A model generated the notes under the pieces. It did not search any database, was not told the DNA's origin, and saw nothing but the letters and a program-made list of their open reading frames with translations. From Eutrophocola sp965662685 (GTDB lineage: Bacteria; Pseudomonadota; Gammaproteobacteria; Pseudomonadales; Pseudohongiellaceae), in assembly GCA_965662685.1 (NCBI GenBank), contig CBFIIQ010000032.1, positions 1-36,557 of the forward strand: 36,557 nucleotides of DNA, read 5' to 3'. Below are positions 1 to 8,386 of this stretch, one piece after another; position 1 is the stretch's first letter; every line of letters starts with the position of its first letter. A program made the position numbers and the translations under genes.

Positions 1-63
1 AAAAGTTAAAAGTTAAAAGTTAAAAGTTAAAAGTTAAAAGTTAGAAGTTAGAAGTTAGAAGTT
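1..63. repeat. heptamer tandem repeat (AAAAGTT/AGAAGTT)
   Basis: Nine consecutive 7-bp units are visible: six AAAAGTT followed by three AGAAGTT, after which the sequence degenerates. The array starts at the window edge, so its true left end is unknown. It ends about 24 bp before the first gene, whose ribosome binding site (GGACAGGA, 71-78) lies between. A heptamer array with a related core (CAAGTTA) occurs at 17091-17136. The function is unknown, and replication slippage is the likely source of copy-number variation. Confidence 0.95.
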
Positions 64-86
64 AAAAATAGGACAGGAATAATATT

Positions 87-494
87 GTGTGTAAGAAAAT
101 TATATTTTTAAAAGTAGCGTTGCTTTTTCAGATGCTGGCATTCAATGTTGTCGCACAAGAAGAAGGGGCTTCTGTGCTGGAATCCGAGAAAGGTTTTTTT
201 AGATTAAGTTATGAAAGCCAGCTTAAACCCATTGTAATAAATCAGATGCACAGCTGGATACTTCATATAGATAATGCAAAAGGTGAGGCGGTTAATGATG
301 CGGTCATCACAGTAGGTGGCGGCATGCCACAACACAATCATGGTCTGGCGACGGCGCCTTCCATTATGGCTATGGATAATGGTAATTATCAGTTACAGGG
401 ATTGCGTTTCCACATGATGGGGCACTGGGAGCTCGAACTCAATATTTCCAGTGGCGGTGTTGAAGACAAGGTGCTTGTTGTTCTGGATTTATGA
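87..494 (+). CDS. exported YtkA/FixH-like small protein
   Basis: This 135-residue protein has an N-terminal signal peptide (hydrophobic residues about 5-22, ending VVAQ). It is followed by one beta-rich domain of the YtkA/FixH-like type, with the His-rich segment GGMPQHNHGL and a later FHMMGHWEL. I recognise the family by the pattern of a Met/His-rich Ig-like fold. The role is unproven, but His/Met motifs in this fold are often linked to copper or to cytochrome assembly. The start is GTG at 87 with GGACAGGA about 8 nt upstream. Its stop overlaps the ATG of the following MauG-like gene (ATGA at 491-494), so the two are translationally coupled and probably act together in the periplasm. Confidence 0.72.
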   Translation: MCKKIIFLKVALLFQMLAFNVVAQEEGASVLESEKGFFRLSYESQLKPIVINQMHSWILHIDNAKGEAVNDAVITVGGGMPQHNHGLATAPSIMAMDNGNYQLQGLRFHMMGHWELELNISSGGVEDKVLVVLDL

Positions 495-1783
495 AACTGC
501 CTTTTTTGTCCAGCTATTCCAGATCTTTTCTCGTCATTGGCCTGTTGTTGGTCGCAGGCCTGATTAGCTGGCTTTATCTCGCCTATAAACCTCCTGCGGC
601 CTGGACAGAAAACGAATTACGCCTGATCAACTCGCTGTCACTTTCTACCCTGCCACCACTGCCGCTTGATCCCGGTAATAGAGCCTCTGCTGACCCGGTT
701 GCCCAGAAGCTGGGTCATGCCTTGTTTTTCGAACCGCGTTTAAGTGCCAACAGCCAGGTTTCCTGTGCAAGCTGTCATAATCCTGAACTTCGCTTTACCG
801 ATGGTCTGGACAAGGCGAAAGCCATAGGTCAGTCACGCAGGAATACACCGAGTATTGTAGGGCTTGCTTACAGTCCCTGGCTTTACTGGGACGGCCGACG
901 CGACTCTCTCTGGTCGCAGGCACTGTCTCCTCTTGAAGATCCTCAGGAGCAGGGCAGCAACCGCATGTATATCGCTCGATTTGTTACTGAAGATCCTGAG
1001 TACAGTGACATGTACCAATCAATTTTCGGTGAGTTGCCGGATTTTTCCGATCGATCCCGCTTTCCTGAAAATGCCGGACCCGAGCTGAAGACGGATTGGT
1101 ATGCTGCGTGGGTGAAAATGAGTAGGGAAGATCAGGTTTTGGTGAATGAAACATTTGCCAATGTGGGCAAAGCCATAGCAGCGTACGAAAGGTTGTTGGT
1201 GCCGGCTCCCGCGAAATTTGATCAATATGCGGCTGCTCTTCTTGATGAAAATTGGGCGCCAGGTGACATATATTCTAATGATGAGATTAAAGGTCTGCGT
1301 ATATTTTTAGAAGAAGGGCGTTGTATGGAGTGCCATAATGGCCCCTTGTTTACAAATTTCGAATTTCATAATACGGGCATAATTTCATATCCTGGTGACC
1401 TGCCTGATCGCGGTCGCGTGGACGGCTTGCGTGAGGTGCGAAGAAATCCATTTAACTGTCAGGGAGAGTATAGCGACAGAGAGCCTGATCGGTGCCTGGA
1501 ACTGATCCATGCCAGAGAAGGAGTTGAATTGATCGGTGCATTAAAAACGCCTTCCTTAAGGAACCTTTCGGGCACCGCGCCTTATATGCACAAAGGGCAA
1601 ATCAAAACGCTTAAGGAAACTCTGGAACATTATAACGAAGCCCCTTTTGCCATGATTGGGCATAACGAAACAGAAGAACCACTGGGCCTGCTCTCATTCG
1701 AGTTGCGCCAGCTGGAAGCGTTTTTGATGACACTGCAAGCGCCACTCAAAATAGAACAGCGCTGGTTGCAGTCGCCACAGTAA
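491..1783 (+). CDS. di-haem cytochrome c peroxidase / MauG-family protein
   Basis: This 430-residue protein has one N-terminal hydrophobic segment (about residues 12-32) acting as an anchor or uncleaved signal, and two c-type haem motifs, CASCH at residues 92-96 and CMECH at 278-282. The segment around LKTPSLRNLSGTAPYMHKG is typical of the bacterial CCP/MauG family. Such proteins reduce H2O2 or, in MauG-like members, carry out oxidative modification of a partner protein. The spacing between haem motifs is long because of an insertion around residues 150-260. The gene overlaps the upstream YtkA/FixH-like gene by 4 bp. I cannot decide between a true peroxidase and a MauG-like modifier; the substrate is unknown. 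Confidence 0.88.
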   Translation: MKLPFLSSYSRSFLVIGLLLVAGLISWLYLAYKPPAAWTENELRLINSLSLSTLPPLPLDPGNRASADPVAQKLGHALFFEPRLSANSQVSCASCHNPELRFTDGLDKAKAIGQSRRNTPSIVGLAYSPWLYWDGRRDSLWSQALSPLEDPQEQGSNRMYIARFVTEDPEYSDMYQSIFGELPDFSDRSRFPENAGPELKTDWYAAWVKMSREDQVLVNETFANVGKAIAAYERLLVPAPAKFDQYAAALLDENWAPGDIYSNDEIKGLRIFLEEGRCMECHNGPLFTNFEFHNTGIISYPGDLPDRGRVDGLREVRRNPFNCQGEYSDREPDRCLELIHAREGVELIGALKTPSLRNLSGTAPYMHKGQIKTLKETLEHYNEAPFAMIGHNETEEPLGLLSFELRQLEAFLMTLQAPLKIEQRWLQSPQ

Positions 1784-1803
1784 AGCCTTAATCGTTTTAC
1801 CGG

Positions 1804-3993
1804 TTATCTCGCAAGAGGATCAGGCCTTACCTGAAAATGATAAACAATACTGCTGGTGCCTTTTCCTGTTTCCATATAGAAAGGAGCTCGACCACTGAAT
1901 GTTGACCATACTCCACGGCCTTTCCAGCCGGCATCAGGGTCGTCGATTCGACCATCCATCCATTTGGTATAGAAACCCAGCGGGTAGGGCACACGCATTT
2001 TGACCCATTGGCCATCGTCCAGAACCAACAATGCGCCACTCTGATTCCCGGTATTAATGGGGGTGTTTTCTCCCAATCCCAATGTGTTGTGCTGATCGAC
2101 CCAGGTGAAGTATGAACCTTCAGAGCTGCCCGGCTTGTCCAGATTCTTGAACTGTGGAAGAGGTTCTGTATAAAACGACCAGCCCTCAGGGCAATGCTGT
2201 CCTGTTGCCCCAGGTCCATTTAACGGCCCGCTGCATAAACGTCGGTCAAAACTGGCCATATGGCCACTGGCCAAGGCTACCCACATCACACCATTGCGGT
2301 CGATATCACCACCACGTGGTGAAAAGCCTTCAATGGCATCGCCGTTGTCGTCTACCGGTAATTCATAGTATTCAGTAATGGCAGTTTCACTGGGGTTAGA
2401 CCCGGGAACTACTCTTGCAACAGCTCCTGGATAGCCGAGAATCGTTCCCCACACGGAACCGTCAGGGGCCGGATTGACGGAGTACACGCCAAAGCCGGGG
2501 AATATCTGCAAGTCCTTGGTGGGATCCGGGGCTTCATCAGGCGCCACATAGTCATCGCGCACACCATTGCCGTTGGTATCAAGAATAAACGGCGTCCAGC
2601 CCTGTGCTGCTTCATAATCTCCGGTTTCAAGATATTCACGGGTATTGAGCCAGCCAATTACCTGGCCGCCGCCACTGGTCCATAAAGTGTTGTCTTCATC
2701 TTCGGCAAACATCAGATGATGGGTGCCGAAACAGGTATCAATATGATGATATTTGCCGCTTTCCGGGTCATACATACCTAACTGGCGCCCGTTGGCTTGT
2801 GTCGGGTAGGCCTTGGCTGAGGGATGGGAGGAACCTTGCTGACAAAAATCAGGATTTTCCCTGCTACGGACTCTGGCAGTGATCCAGACACGACCAGCCT
2901 GATCTATCATCGGGTTGTGAACATTAGCCCGGGAATCCCAGATTGCTTCGTCTCCCCAATTTGGTGAAGTTGCCAGATTTGGGCCGGAAACAGGGCCCGC
3001 TTCAGGATCCATCATGGTTAATGGAACCTGATCGATGGTGTTGTTGACCGGATCCAGTACCGGCAGATAGTCAGCACTTTCCTCCAGCGCACCATAAAGC
3101 TTGCCATAGCCGTTGATTGTCGGGTCCCGTCTGTCAGTCGATACCACATCATGCAGGTAGGCGGTTGGATCAGCCCAGTCCCATTGGGTAATAACGACGT
3201 TGCGTTCAACTCCCTGGGGCCGTTCGGGTACCGGAGGTAATTCTCCGGCCGCAATACGATCAGTCCAGTCACCAAACATTTTCGAGGTGTAATCAAGACC
3301 CATGCCGGTCCAGGTACGGGTCATGAAGGGGCCAGCCTGACCGGATTGGATACGTCGGTTCCACGCTGCGGCACTGGTGTCGTAGCCATTAAACATGGCG
3401 GGTAGTTCACGCGTAGCCTTGTTACCCAGTTGATGACATACCACGCAACCACCGGAAGTGATCATGCGGATATAGTCGGCCTGGTGTTGAATTCTTGGGC
3501 TGATGCCATTGCCTGTCGGTCCGGTGCCCGGGAACATGCTGGCATCTGGAACTTCCAGCAGGGAAAGCCAGTAACCTGCAGGGAAATATTCTGCCGCTGA
3601 AGCGGAGTCGGGGGCAAGCACTGCATCAAGGTTATGGCTGGACCCAGGTGTCGCCGAAATTTTTTCAGAATCAACCAGGCCGTATCCACGAACCCAGATA
3701 TCATAGTTTGCTTCCGGTAAGTCAGGAATCAGATATCGTCCCGCATCATCAGTGACAACGATGCGGGCAAAGCGGGTATCAAAATCGTGGGTTTCTGCAA
3801 TTACCCAAACACCTGCTTCTGCACCATTAGCACTGGTGACGACCCCTTCAATTATATTGTCTGGCAATTTGTCGGCAGTATTGGCTTCTGTAGCTTGAGC
3901 CATGGACTGGCTTTCTTCGCTGGTATTGTCACCAGAGCAGGCGCTTAACATGCTGGTAAGTAAAATCAGGCTTAATAGTTTGATTGCTTGCAT
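1804..3993 (-). CDS. mono-haem lipoprotein with carboxypeptidase-regulatory-like domain and beta-propeller
   Basis: This product is 729 residues from the chosen ATG at 3993, which has a strong ribosome site (AGGGGG on the minus strand, about 3999-4005); a longer frame to 4029 lacks support. The N-terminus is a lipoprotein signal with lipobox LSAC (Cys 19). Residues about 45-125 look like a carboxypeptidase-regulatory-like (transthyretin-like) domain. A single haem c motif CVVCH lies at 183-187. The remainder has repeated phrases such as DQAGRVWITAR, DGSVWGTI and DRNGVMWVALASGHMASFD, like streptogramin-lyase (Vgb-type) propeller blades. It is probably membrane-attached and facing the periplasm. 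The substrate is unknown; it could be a redox sensor or an oxidase subunit. It is transcribed convergently with the MauG-like gene and divergently from the hydrolase. Confidence 0.75.
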   Translation of the reverse strand: MQAIKLLSLILLTSMLSACSGDNTSEESQSMAQATEANTADKLPDNIIEGVVTSANGAEAGVWVIAETHDFDTRFARIVVTDDAGRYLIPDLPEANYDIWVRGYGLVDSEKISATPGSSHNLDAVLAPDSASAAEYFPAGYWLSLLEVPDASMFPGTGPTGNGISPRIQHQADYIRMITSGGCVVCHQLGNKATRELPAMFNGYDTSAAAWNRRIQSGQAGPFMTRTWTGMGLDYTSKMFGDWTDRIAAGELPPVPERPQGVERNVVITQWDWADPTAYLHDVVSTDRRDPTINGYGKLYGALEESADYLPVLDPVNNTIDQVPLTMMDPEAGPVSGPNLATSPNWGDEAIWDSRANVHNPMIDQAGRVWITARVRSRENPDFCQQGSSHPSAKAYPTQANGRQLGMYDPESGKYHHIDTCFGTHHLMFAEDEDNTLWTSGGGQVIGWLNTREYLETGDYEAAQGWTPFILDTNGNGVRDDYVAPDEAPDPTKDLQIFPGFGVYSVNPAPDGSVWGTILGYPGAVARVVPGSNPSETAITEYYELPVDDNGDAIEGFSPRGGDIDRNGVMWVALASGHMASFDRRLCSGPLNGPGATGQHCPEGWSFYTEPLPQFKNLDKPGSSEGSYFTWVDQHNTLGLGENTPINTGNQSGALLVLDDGQWVKMRVPYPLGFYTKWMDGRIDDPDAGWKGRGVWSTFSGRAPFYMETGKGTSSIVYHFQVRPDPLAR

Positions 3994-4188
3994 TTTTAAC
4001 CCCCTGTTATCCGAAGTAATTCGGACCAAAGAGACTAGCAGAAGTCTCTATGGCGTGACAATTAAATAGAACTGGCCCCCGATACTTGAGCCTTCCGGAA
4101 TATTCATCTTGATGACGATAGAAGATTACTGGATGATAAATACCACCAGCTTGTTCAGATTTTTATATCTAGGTTGAGGACGATGATT
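3994..4188. promoter_or_regulatory. divergent intergenic region
   Basis: These 195 bp separate two divergently transcribed genes, so promoters for both must lie here. The right side holds the ribosome site GAGGA (4176-4180), which favours the hydrolase start at ATG 4189 (8-nt spacer) over ATG 4183 (2-nt spacer) or TTG 4174. I do not see a convincing operator palindrome. Confidence 0.4.
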
Positions 4189-5040
4189 ATGAGAAAAATA
4201 TTTTCTATTATTTCTATTCTAATAGCCTGCTTATGGATGCCGTTTACCTTTGCCCAGACATCCTTGCTTCCAGGCATGCAGGTTAATGACTCGCTTGTTC
4301 CAAACCCGGATGCGCCGATGTATCAGCAAACAGGCGAGCAATATAGGGCTTATGAATTTCCGGCCAGCGGAGAGCCAATTCCATACCGCCTTTATGTGCC
4401 TGAGAACTGGAGTCCCGGGCAATCACTGCCAGTATTAATAACCCTGCGCGCAGGGCCCAGTATTAACAATAACCATCGCAACAATAATGATCTGGTGGTC
4501 CAGGCCAGAGAGCGGGGATATATTGTTATTTCACCCCTGGGCTATCGTGGATATGCACAGCCCTATTATGGCAGCCCTTATCCAGTAGATCGCCCGGGTG
4601 GGCCATCGATCCCTGGTGCCGGCTGGACTGCTGAGGAAAATAATCGCTCAGAGCAGGACATTATTAATGTATTGCACCTGGTGGCTCAGGAATATAACGC
4701 TGATACAGCACGGGTATTTATCCATGGGCAAAATCCTTCCGGTTCGTCAGCATTTCATTTTGCGGCTAAATACCCGGATGCCATAGCTGGCATCATTGTC
4801 AGTGCAGGCCCCATCGTCACCGCTGACTATCCCTTTGAAAATCTGGTGGATAAAGTCTCTGTGCTGATGATTCATGGTACTGCCGATACCGCGAATACCA
4901 GAGAGGCATCCATGCGCGTGACGCGGGAACTGGCAGATCATGGGGTGGAGGCACATTACTATGACGTGCCGGATGGCGAGCATCTCACGGCTTATCTGAC
5001 CTTCGCCAGTGAGATTTTTGATTTTATGGATGGGCAGTAA
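4189..5040 (+). CDS. secreted alpha/beta hydrolase (LpqC/PHB-depolymerase-like), nucleophile position Asn
   Basis: This 283-residue protein has a signal peptide (to about residue 22, MPFTFAQ). The fold shows YRLYVPENWSPGQSLPVLI, then the nucleophile-elbow region GQNPSGSSAF, then LMIHGTADTAN (acid Asp) and DGEHLTAY (catalytic His). This order matches LpqC/polyhydroxybutyrate-depolymerase-like or feruloyl-esterase-like hydrolases. In those families the elbow is G-x-S-x-G-G; here the aligned position is Asn 182 (codon AAT at 4732-4734) and the second Gly is Ser. The protein may be inactive, may use a neighbouring Ser (184 or 186/187), or may have a changed chemistry. The start was chosen by ribosome-site spacing; TTG 4174 and ATG 4183 are alternatives. 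Confidence 0.72.
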   Translation: MRKIFSIISILIACLWMPFTFAQTSLLPGMQVNDSLVPNPDAPMYQQTGEQYRAYEFPASGEPIPYRLYVPENWSPGQSLPVLITLRAGPSINNNHRNNNDLVVQARERGYIVISPLGYRGYAQPYYGSPYPVDRPGGPSIPGAGWTAEENNRSEQDIINVLHLVAQEYNADTARVFIHGQNPSGSSAFHFAAKYPDAIAGIIVSAGPIVTADYPFENLVDKVSVLMIHGTADTANTREASMRVTRELADHGVEAHYYDVPDGEHLTAYLTFASEIFDFMDGQ

Positions 5041-5050
5041 TCAGGAATCA

Positions 5051-5164
5051 GCAGGAACTGCATCAAGGTATTTCCTGCATACCTGTATAAAAGCATTTCC
5101 TGCATAAAGGCAGTTCCTGCATAAAGGCAGTTCCTGCATAAAAGCAGTTCCTGCATAAAAGCTA
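5051..5164. repeat. 17-bp tandem repeat with inverted flanking copy
   Basis: Four contiguous 17-bp units of the form TTCCTGCATAAAGGCAG run from 5097 to 5164; the third and fourth carry AAAAG instead of AAAGG, and the fourth ends CTA. A degenerate copy lies at about 5072-5096. GCAGGAACTGC at 5051-5061 is the exact reverse complement of GCAGTTCCTGC inside the array, so the region can form alternative hairpins. The array fills the gap between two convergent genes, and the last unit contains the stop codon of the minus-strand gene. It may act as a bidirectional transcription-ending or mRNA-stabilising element (inference). Confidence 0.93.
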
Positions 5165-5920
5165 GTCCGCATCCTCATAGGTATGCCAGTTGTCATAATC
5201 TGGCGGTACAATTCTGCCTTCCCATAAGGATTTATTGTTCTCCATGCAGGAATACTCAATTAATTCAAAGTCTGTCTGCCTGGTAAATATACGTTGGTTG
5301 CTCCAGGGTTTTGTGTAGTAAACCGGATCATCAACGATTACTTCATAAGCCAGTGTGTCGGGATCAGACAAGGTAAATGATTCAGTAACTTTCATCTGGT
5401 CACTATGGGGATGGCCGATAGTATCGAGTCTGGTTTTGCCATTAAGTTTGCTGGTGGTGATGATTAGTGTGTCACCGTCCCAGTTTGCTATTGAGTGTCC
5501 ATACCAGGCTGGTGGTAGCCGACCTGAATGATCCTGCCCGTCCAGATTTACCGTCTTGAACCAGGTGTTCTGTTCGTAAAGATAGGCAAAATGGTTTTCT
5601 GTTTGCATAAACTGAATAGGGTCTGGTGAGTTCATTGCCCGTAGCAAGCCAAAAGGGAGACATGACCCGGTGTAGTCGCCCTCGCCGGGATTATAATTGT
5701 CGAAATTCTCGCGGCCCGCGGTAGTGAAAGGCTCTTGCCCGGGGCCAATCTGGCTGCTTCCATTACCTGCTGCAAGCATATTAGGTACATAAGGCCTTGC
5801 CCAGACGCCATTAAAGTCAGGTTTGCCCCAGGGCAATCGCGGGATATCATCCTGAGCCATCAGTGACTGGCAAAATAGTAAAGGGAGCAGTAAAAAAAAT
5901 ACGGGGGAGATGGTTTTCAT
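5162..5920 (-). CDS. exported DUF6152-partner protein, copy 1
   Basis: This 252-residue product begins at ATG 5920, preceded by GGAGG on the minus strand, and starts with a signal peptide (MKTISPVFFLLLPLLF...SLMAQ). I do not know a described function. It shares a clear block order with the product at 28208-28987: a Cys-containing G-[SP]-x-C-[LM]-P segment, the G-H-S-I-[AG]-x-W-[DE]-G-D-T-L block (residues about 150-165), HTDQ/HSDQ, then DDPxxYTxPW, and finally a Cys near the C-terminus (EYSCMENN here, EYFCQDNN there). Both copies follow a DUF6152 gene, so the pair probably forms a functional unit in the periplasm. The stop codon lies inside the last 17-bp repeat. Confidence 0.78.
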   Translation of the reverse strand: MKTISPVFFLLLPLLFCQSLMAQDDIPRLPWGKPDFNGVWARPYVPNMLAAGNGSSQIGPGQEPFTTAGRENFDNYNPGEGDYTGSCLPFGLLRAMNSPDPIQFMQTENHFAYLYEQNTWFKTVNLDGQDHSGRLPPAWYGHSIANWDGDTLIITTSKLNGKTRLDTIGHPHSDQMKVTESFTLSDPDTLAYEVIVDDPVYYTKPWSNQRIFTRQTDFELIEYSCMENNKSLWEGRIVPPDYDNWHTYEDAD

Positions 5921-5933
5921 TATCGCCTCCGTG

Positions 5934-6326
5934 TTAACGGTTACCGGATCTTGAGAATACGGGTGTGCCATCTTCAAGAGTGATAACACGGGTAGAGCAG
6001 GTATTCGATCCATCGCGGGCGGGATTTGCCCTGGCGATAATTACCGTGCCAATGGGCAGATCTTCCTTGGCCCAGCCAAGACGGATTAACTGATTGGGAG
6101 AACCCATTTCACATTGCCAGTTTTCCACTTCACCACTTTCGCTGGTGACATCCATATATAACCAGATGTGTGGATTAAACCATTCCACTTCAGTAATGCT
6201 TCCCCGCAATTGGAACTCAACTGCAGTATCAAACTCTCCAACAATGGAGTGATGAGCCTGGATGGAAACAAATGGCAGACACAATGCCAGTGCGATAAAA
6301 ATTTTTCCCTTTTGGATTAGCTTCAT
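5934..6326 (-). CDS. DUF6152 family exported protein, copy 1
   Basis: This 130-residue protein has a signal peptide ending at IQAHH. The mature start HHSIVGEFD and the blocks EWFNPHIWLYMDV, EMGSPNQLIRLGW and ARDGSNTC match the DUF6152 pattern. The family fold is small and beta-rich with no known activity. The conserved His-His at the mature N-terminus and NPH could bind a metal (inference). The start ATG at 6326 has GGAG about 8 nt upstream on the minus strand. The downstream partner gene begins 13 bp after the stop, so they are co-transcribed. It is paralogous to the product at 27748-28152. Confidence 0.85.
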   Translation of the reverse strand: MKLIQKGKIFIALALCLPFVSIQAHHSIVGEFDTAVEFQLRGSITEVEWFNPHIWLYMDVTSESGEVENWQCEMGSPNQLIRLGWAKEDLPIGTVIIARANPARDGSNTCSTRVITLEDGTPVFSRSGNR

Positions 6327-6524
6327 GATTATTACTCCGCTATTAATAATTGTGTTTTTTACTATTATGACTGATCAATACAATAATGCGAAGATTCTTG
6401 AGACGGATATCAGGCATTGCGGATTTGCAGAATTGCACTGTTTTCAATTGTCTTTAAAGTCTATTATTCCATTGTATAGCCGTATCGGTATGAACATACC
6501 AGCAAATAAAGGGGAAAGGGAACG
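6327..6524. promoter_or_regulatory. divergent promoter region
   Basis: These 198 bp lie between the DUF6152 gene (minus) and the cytochrome-quinoprotein gene (plus), so both genes must be promoted from here, which suggests shared control. The right end holds GGGGAAAGGG (6511-6520), a good ribosome site for the ATG at 6525. I see no clear operator palindrome and could not assign -35/-10 boxes with confidence. Confidence 0.4.
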
Positions 6525-8339
6525 ATGTTGTCACTTGGTAAAACCGTAGTCTTCATATTTTTTACGGTCTTGATGTCTGTAGCCAGTCAGGCTCAGGATA
6601 GTGAGACACTTTACAATACACGTTGTGCTACCTGTCATGAGAACCCGGAAACCAATACCCATGCCCCGGCCCGGGCCAATATGGCGGCTTTTACCCCGAA
6701 CTCGGTGTATGCAGCGCTGACTGAAGGCCTTATGCAAATTCAGGCTATGGGTTTGTCCGATGCTGAATTGAGGGCCATGGCTGCCTGGCTTACCGGTGCT
6801 GAAGTCTCTGATCTTGCCCTTGAAATCACTGAAAACCTCTGTACAAACAATCCCCCCATGCGAAATCCAGCGCTTAGTGCATCATGGAATGGCTGGGGGC
6901 CTGATGCGCGTAATACCCGTTTTGCCGGGCAGGGCGGAATCGAACGTGCCGATTTACCCAATCTGCGTTTGAAATGGGCCTATGGCTTGCCAGGAGAAGG
7001 CCAGGCCAGGGGGCAACCAGTTATTGTGGATGGCAGGGTATTTGTCGGCAACAGTGCCGGTGCACTTTACTCCCTGGATGCGGAATCCGGCTGCACCTAC
7101 TGGACCTTTTTACCACGCAGCGGTATTCGCAGCGCAGCCTCTGTAGGCCCATACCAGTTTGAAGATGGCAGTGATGGTTATGCCGTTTATTTTGTCGACA
7201 TAAAAGCAAATGCCTATGCCGTCAATGCCCAGACTGGCGAGGTACTTTGGGTGCGCACAGTTGATGATCACCCCAGTGTTCGTGGCACTGGTGCAGTGGC
7301 ATTACACAAAGGGGTTCTTTACGTGCCCATCACTGGCGTCGGTGAAGAGTCCACCTCATCAAATCCGCAATACCCCTGCTGTACTTTCCGCGGTAGTGTC
7401 AGTGCATTTGACGCACAAAATGGTGACCTGATCTGGAAGTCGTATATGGTTCCTGAGCCTCGGCCGCGGGGTACCAGTAGCAGTGGCGTATTACTTTATG
7501 GGCCCGCTGGCGTGGGTATCTGGAGTGCGCCAACTATTGACGATGATCGGGGGCTGATCTATGTAGCGACCGGTAATGCCTATGCTGATCCCGCCCCTGA
7601 AACTTCCGATGCGGTAGTTGCTATTAAAATGAGCAATGGTGAAATTGCCTGGGCGACGCAGTTAACACCGGGAGATGCCTGGATTTTTGGCTGTGATGGG
7701 GAAAATAACCCCAATTGTCCCGAGGACGTAGGTCCGGATTTTGATTTTTCAGCTTCACCAATTCTGACCAGCTCGCCATCCGGACGTGAAATGCTGGTTG
7801 TTCCCCAGAAATCCGGTTTTGCCTATGCACTCGACCCGAATAACCTGGGCGAACTGGTATGGCAGTACCGTGCAGGCCCGGGTAGCCCGGTTGGTGGTGT
7901 TTGGGGCGCGGCTGTAGGTGATGGCCTGGCTTACGTTGCAGTTGGTGGTTATATCTTCACTCAAGGCGGCGGCATTCATGGCATCGATATAGAGACCGGG
8001 GAAAGAGCATGGTATACCGGGCCACAGGAATTGTTGTGTGCTGAAGGTCCTGGCTGCTCGGCGACCCAATCGGCAGCGGTTACTGCCATTCCGGGAGCTG
8101 TTTTCTCCGGCTCTGCGGATGGAGGGATGCGAGCCTATGATGCCAATACTGGAGAAGTGATCTGGAGTTTTGATGCCAACCAGACATTTACGACGGTCAA
8201 TGGTGTACAGGCCAATGGTGGTTCTTTTGATGGACCAGGCCCTGTGGTGGTGGATGGCATGATGTATATGCTATCCGGTTCGGCAGGTTTTGTAGGACGC
8301 CCGGGTAACGTGTTGCTGGCTTTTGAGGTTGAAGAGTAG
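6525..8339 (+). CDS. cytochrome c-PQQ propeller fusion (polyvinyl-alcohol-dehydrogenase type)
   Basis: This 604-residue protein has a signal peptide (to about residue 23, SQAQ), an N-terminal cytochrome c domain with haem motif CATCH (residues 34-38), and an eight-bladed PQQ-type propeller made of repeats such as DGRVFVGNSAGALYSLDAESG. The domain order and the block GPDFDFSASPIL are as in polyvinyl-alcohol dehydrogenase-like quinohaemoproteins. These oxidise secondary alcohols in the periplasm and pass electrons through the haem. A single CCTF segment (near residue 287) could give a vicinal disulphide. Substrate assignment to polyvinyl alcohol is not supported by sequence alone; the real substrate may be a natural alcohol. 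Confidence 0.85.
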   Translation: MLSLGKTVVFIFFTVLMSVASQAQDSETLYNTRCATCHENPETNTHAPARANMAAFTPNSVYAALTEGLMQIQAMGLSDAELRAMAAWLTGAEVSDLALEITENLCTNNPPMRNPALSASWNGWGPDARNTRFAGQGGIERADLPNLRLKWAYGLPGEGQARGQPVIVDGRVFVGNSAGALYSLDAESGCTYWTFLPRSGIRSAASVGPYQFEDGSDGYAVYFVDIKANAYAVNAQTGEVLWVRTVDDHPSVRGTGAVALHKGVLYVPITGVGEESTSSNPQYPCCTFRGSVSAFDAQNGDLIWKSYMVPEPRPRGTSSSGVLLYGPAGVGIWSAPTIDDDRGLIYVATGNAYADPAPETSDAVVAIKMSNGEIAWATQLTPGDAWIFGCDGENNPNCPEDVGPDFDFSASPILTSSPSGREMLVVPQKSGFAYALDPNNLGELVWQYRAGPGSPVGGVWGAAVGDGLAYVAVGGYIFTQGGGIHGIDIETGERAWYTGPQELLCAEGPGCSATQSAAVTAIPGAVFSGSADGGMRAYDANTGEVIWSFDANQTFTTVNGVQANGGSFDGPGPVVVDGMMYMLSGSAGFVGRPGNVLLAFEVEE

Positions 8340-8386
8340 TTTCGACATTGCGCCCCGTCACTTTGTGATTCTGTTTTTTAAATAAC

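Noticed and set aside
3993..4029. Longer N-terminus for the haem lipoprotein (start at 4029)
   Set aside because: It would bury the lipobox signal; the ATG at 3993 has a strong ribosome site.
5051..5164. Possible CRISPR array
   Set aside because: The 17-bp units are directly contiguous without unique spacers, so this is a tandem repeat.
6525..8339. Assignment as a true polyvinyl-alcohol dehydrogenase
   Set aside because: Domain order fits, but nothing in the sequence fixes the substrate, and the neighbours do not include a PVA hydrolase that I recognise.
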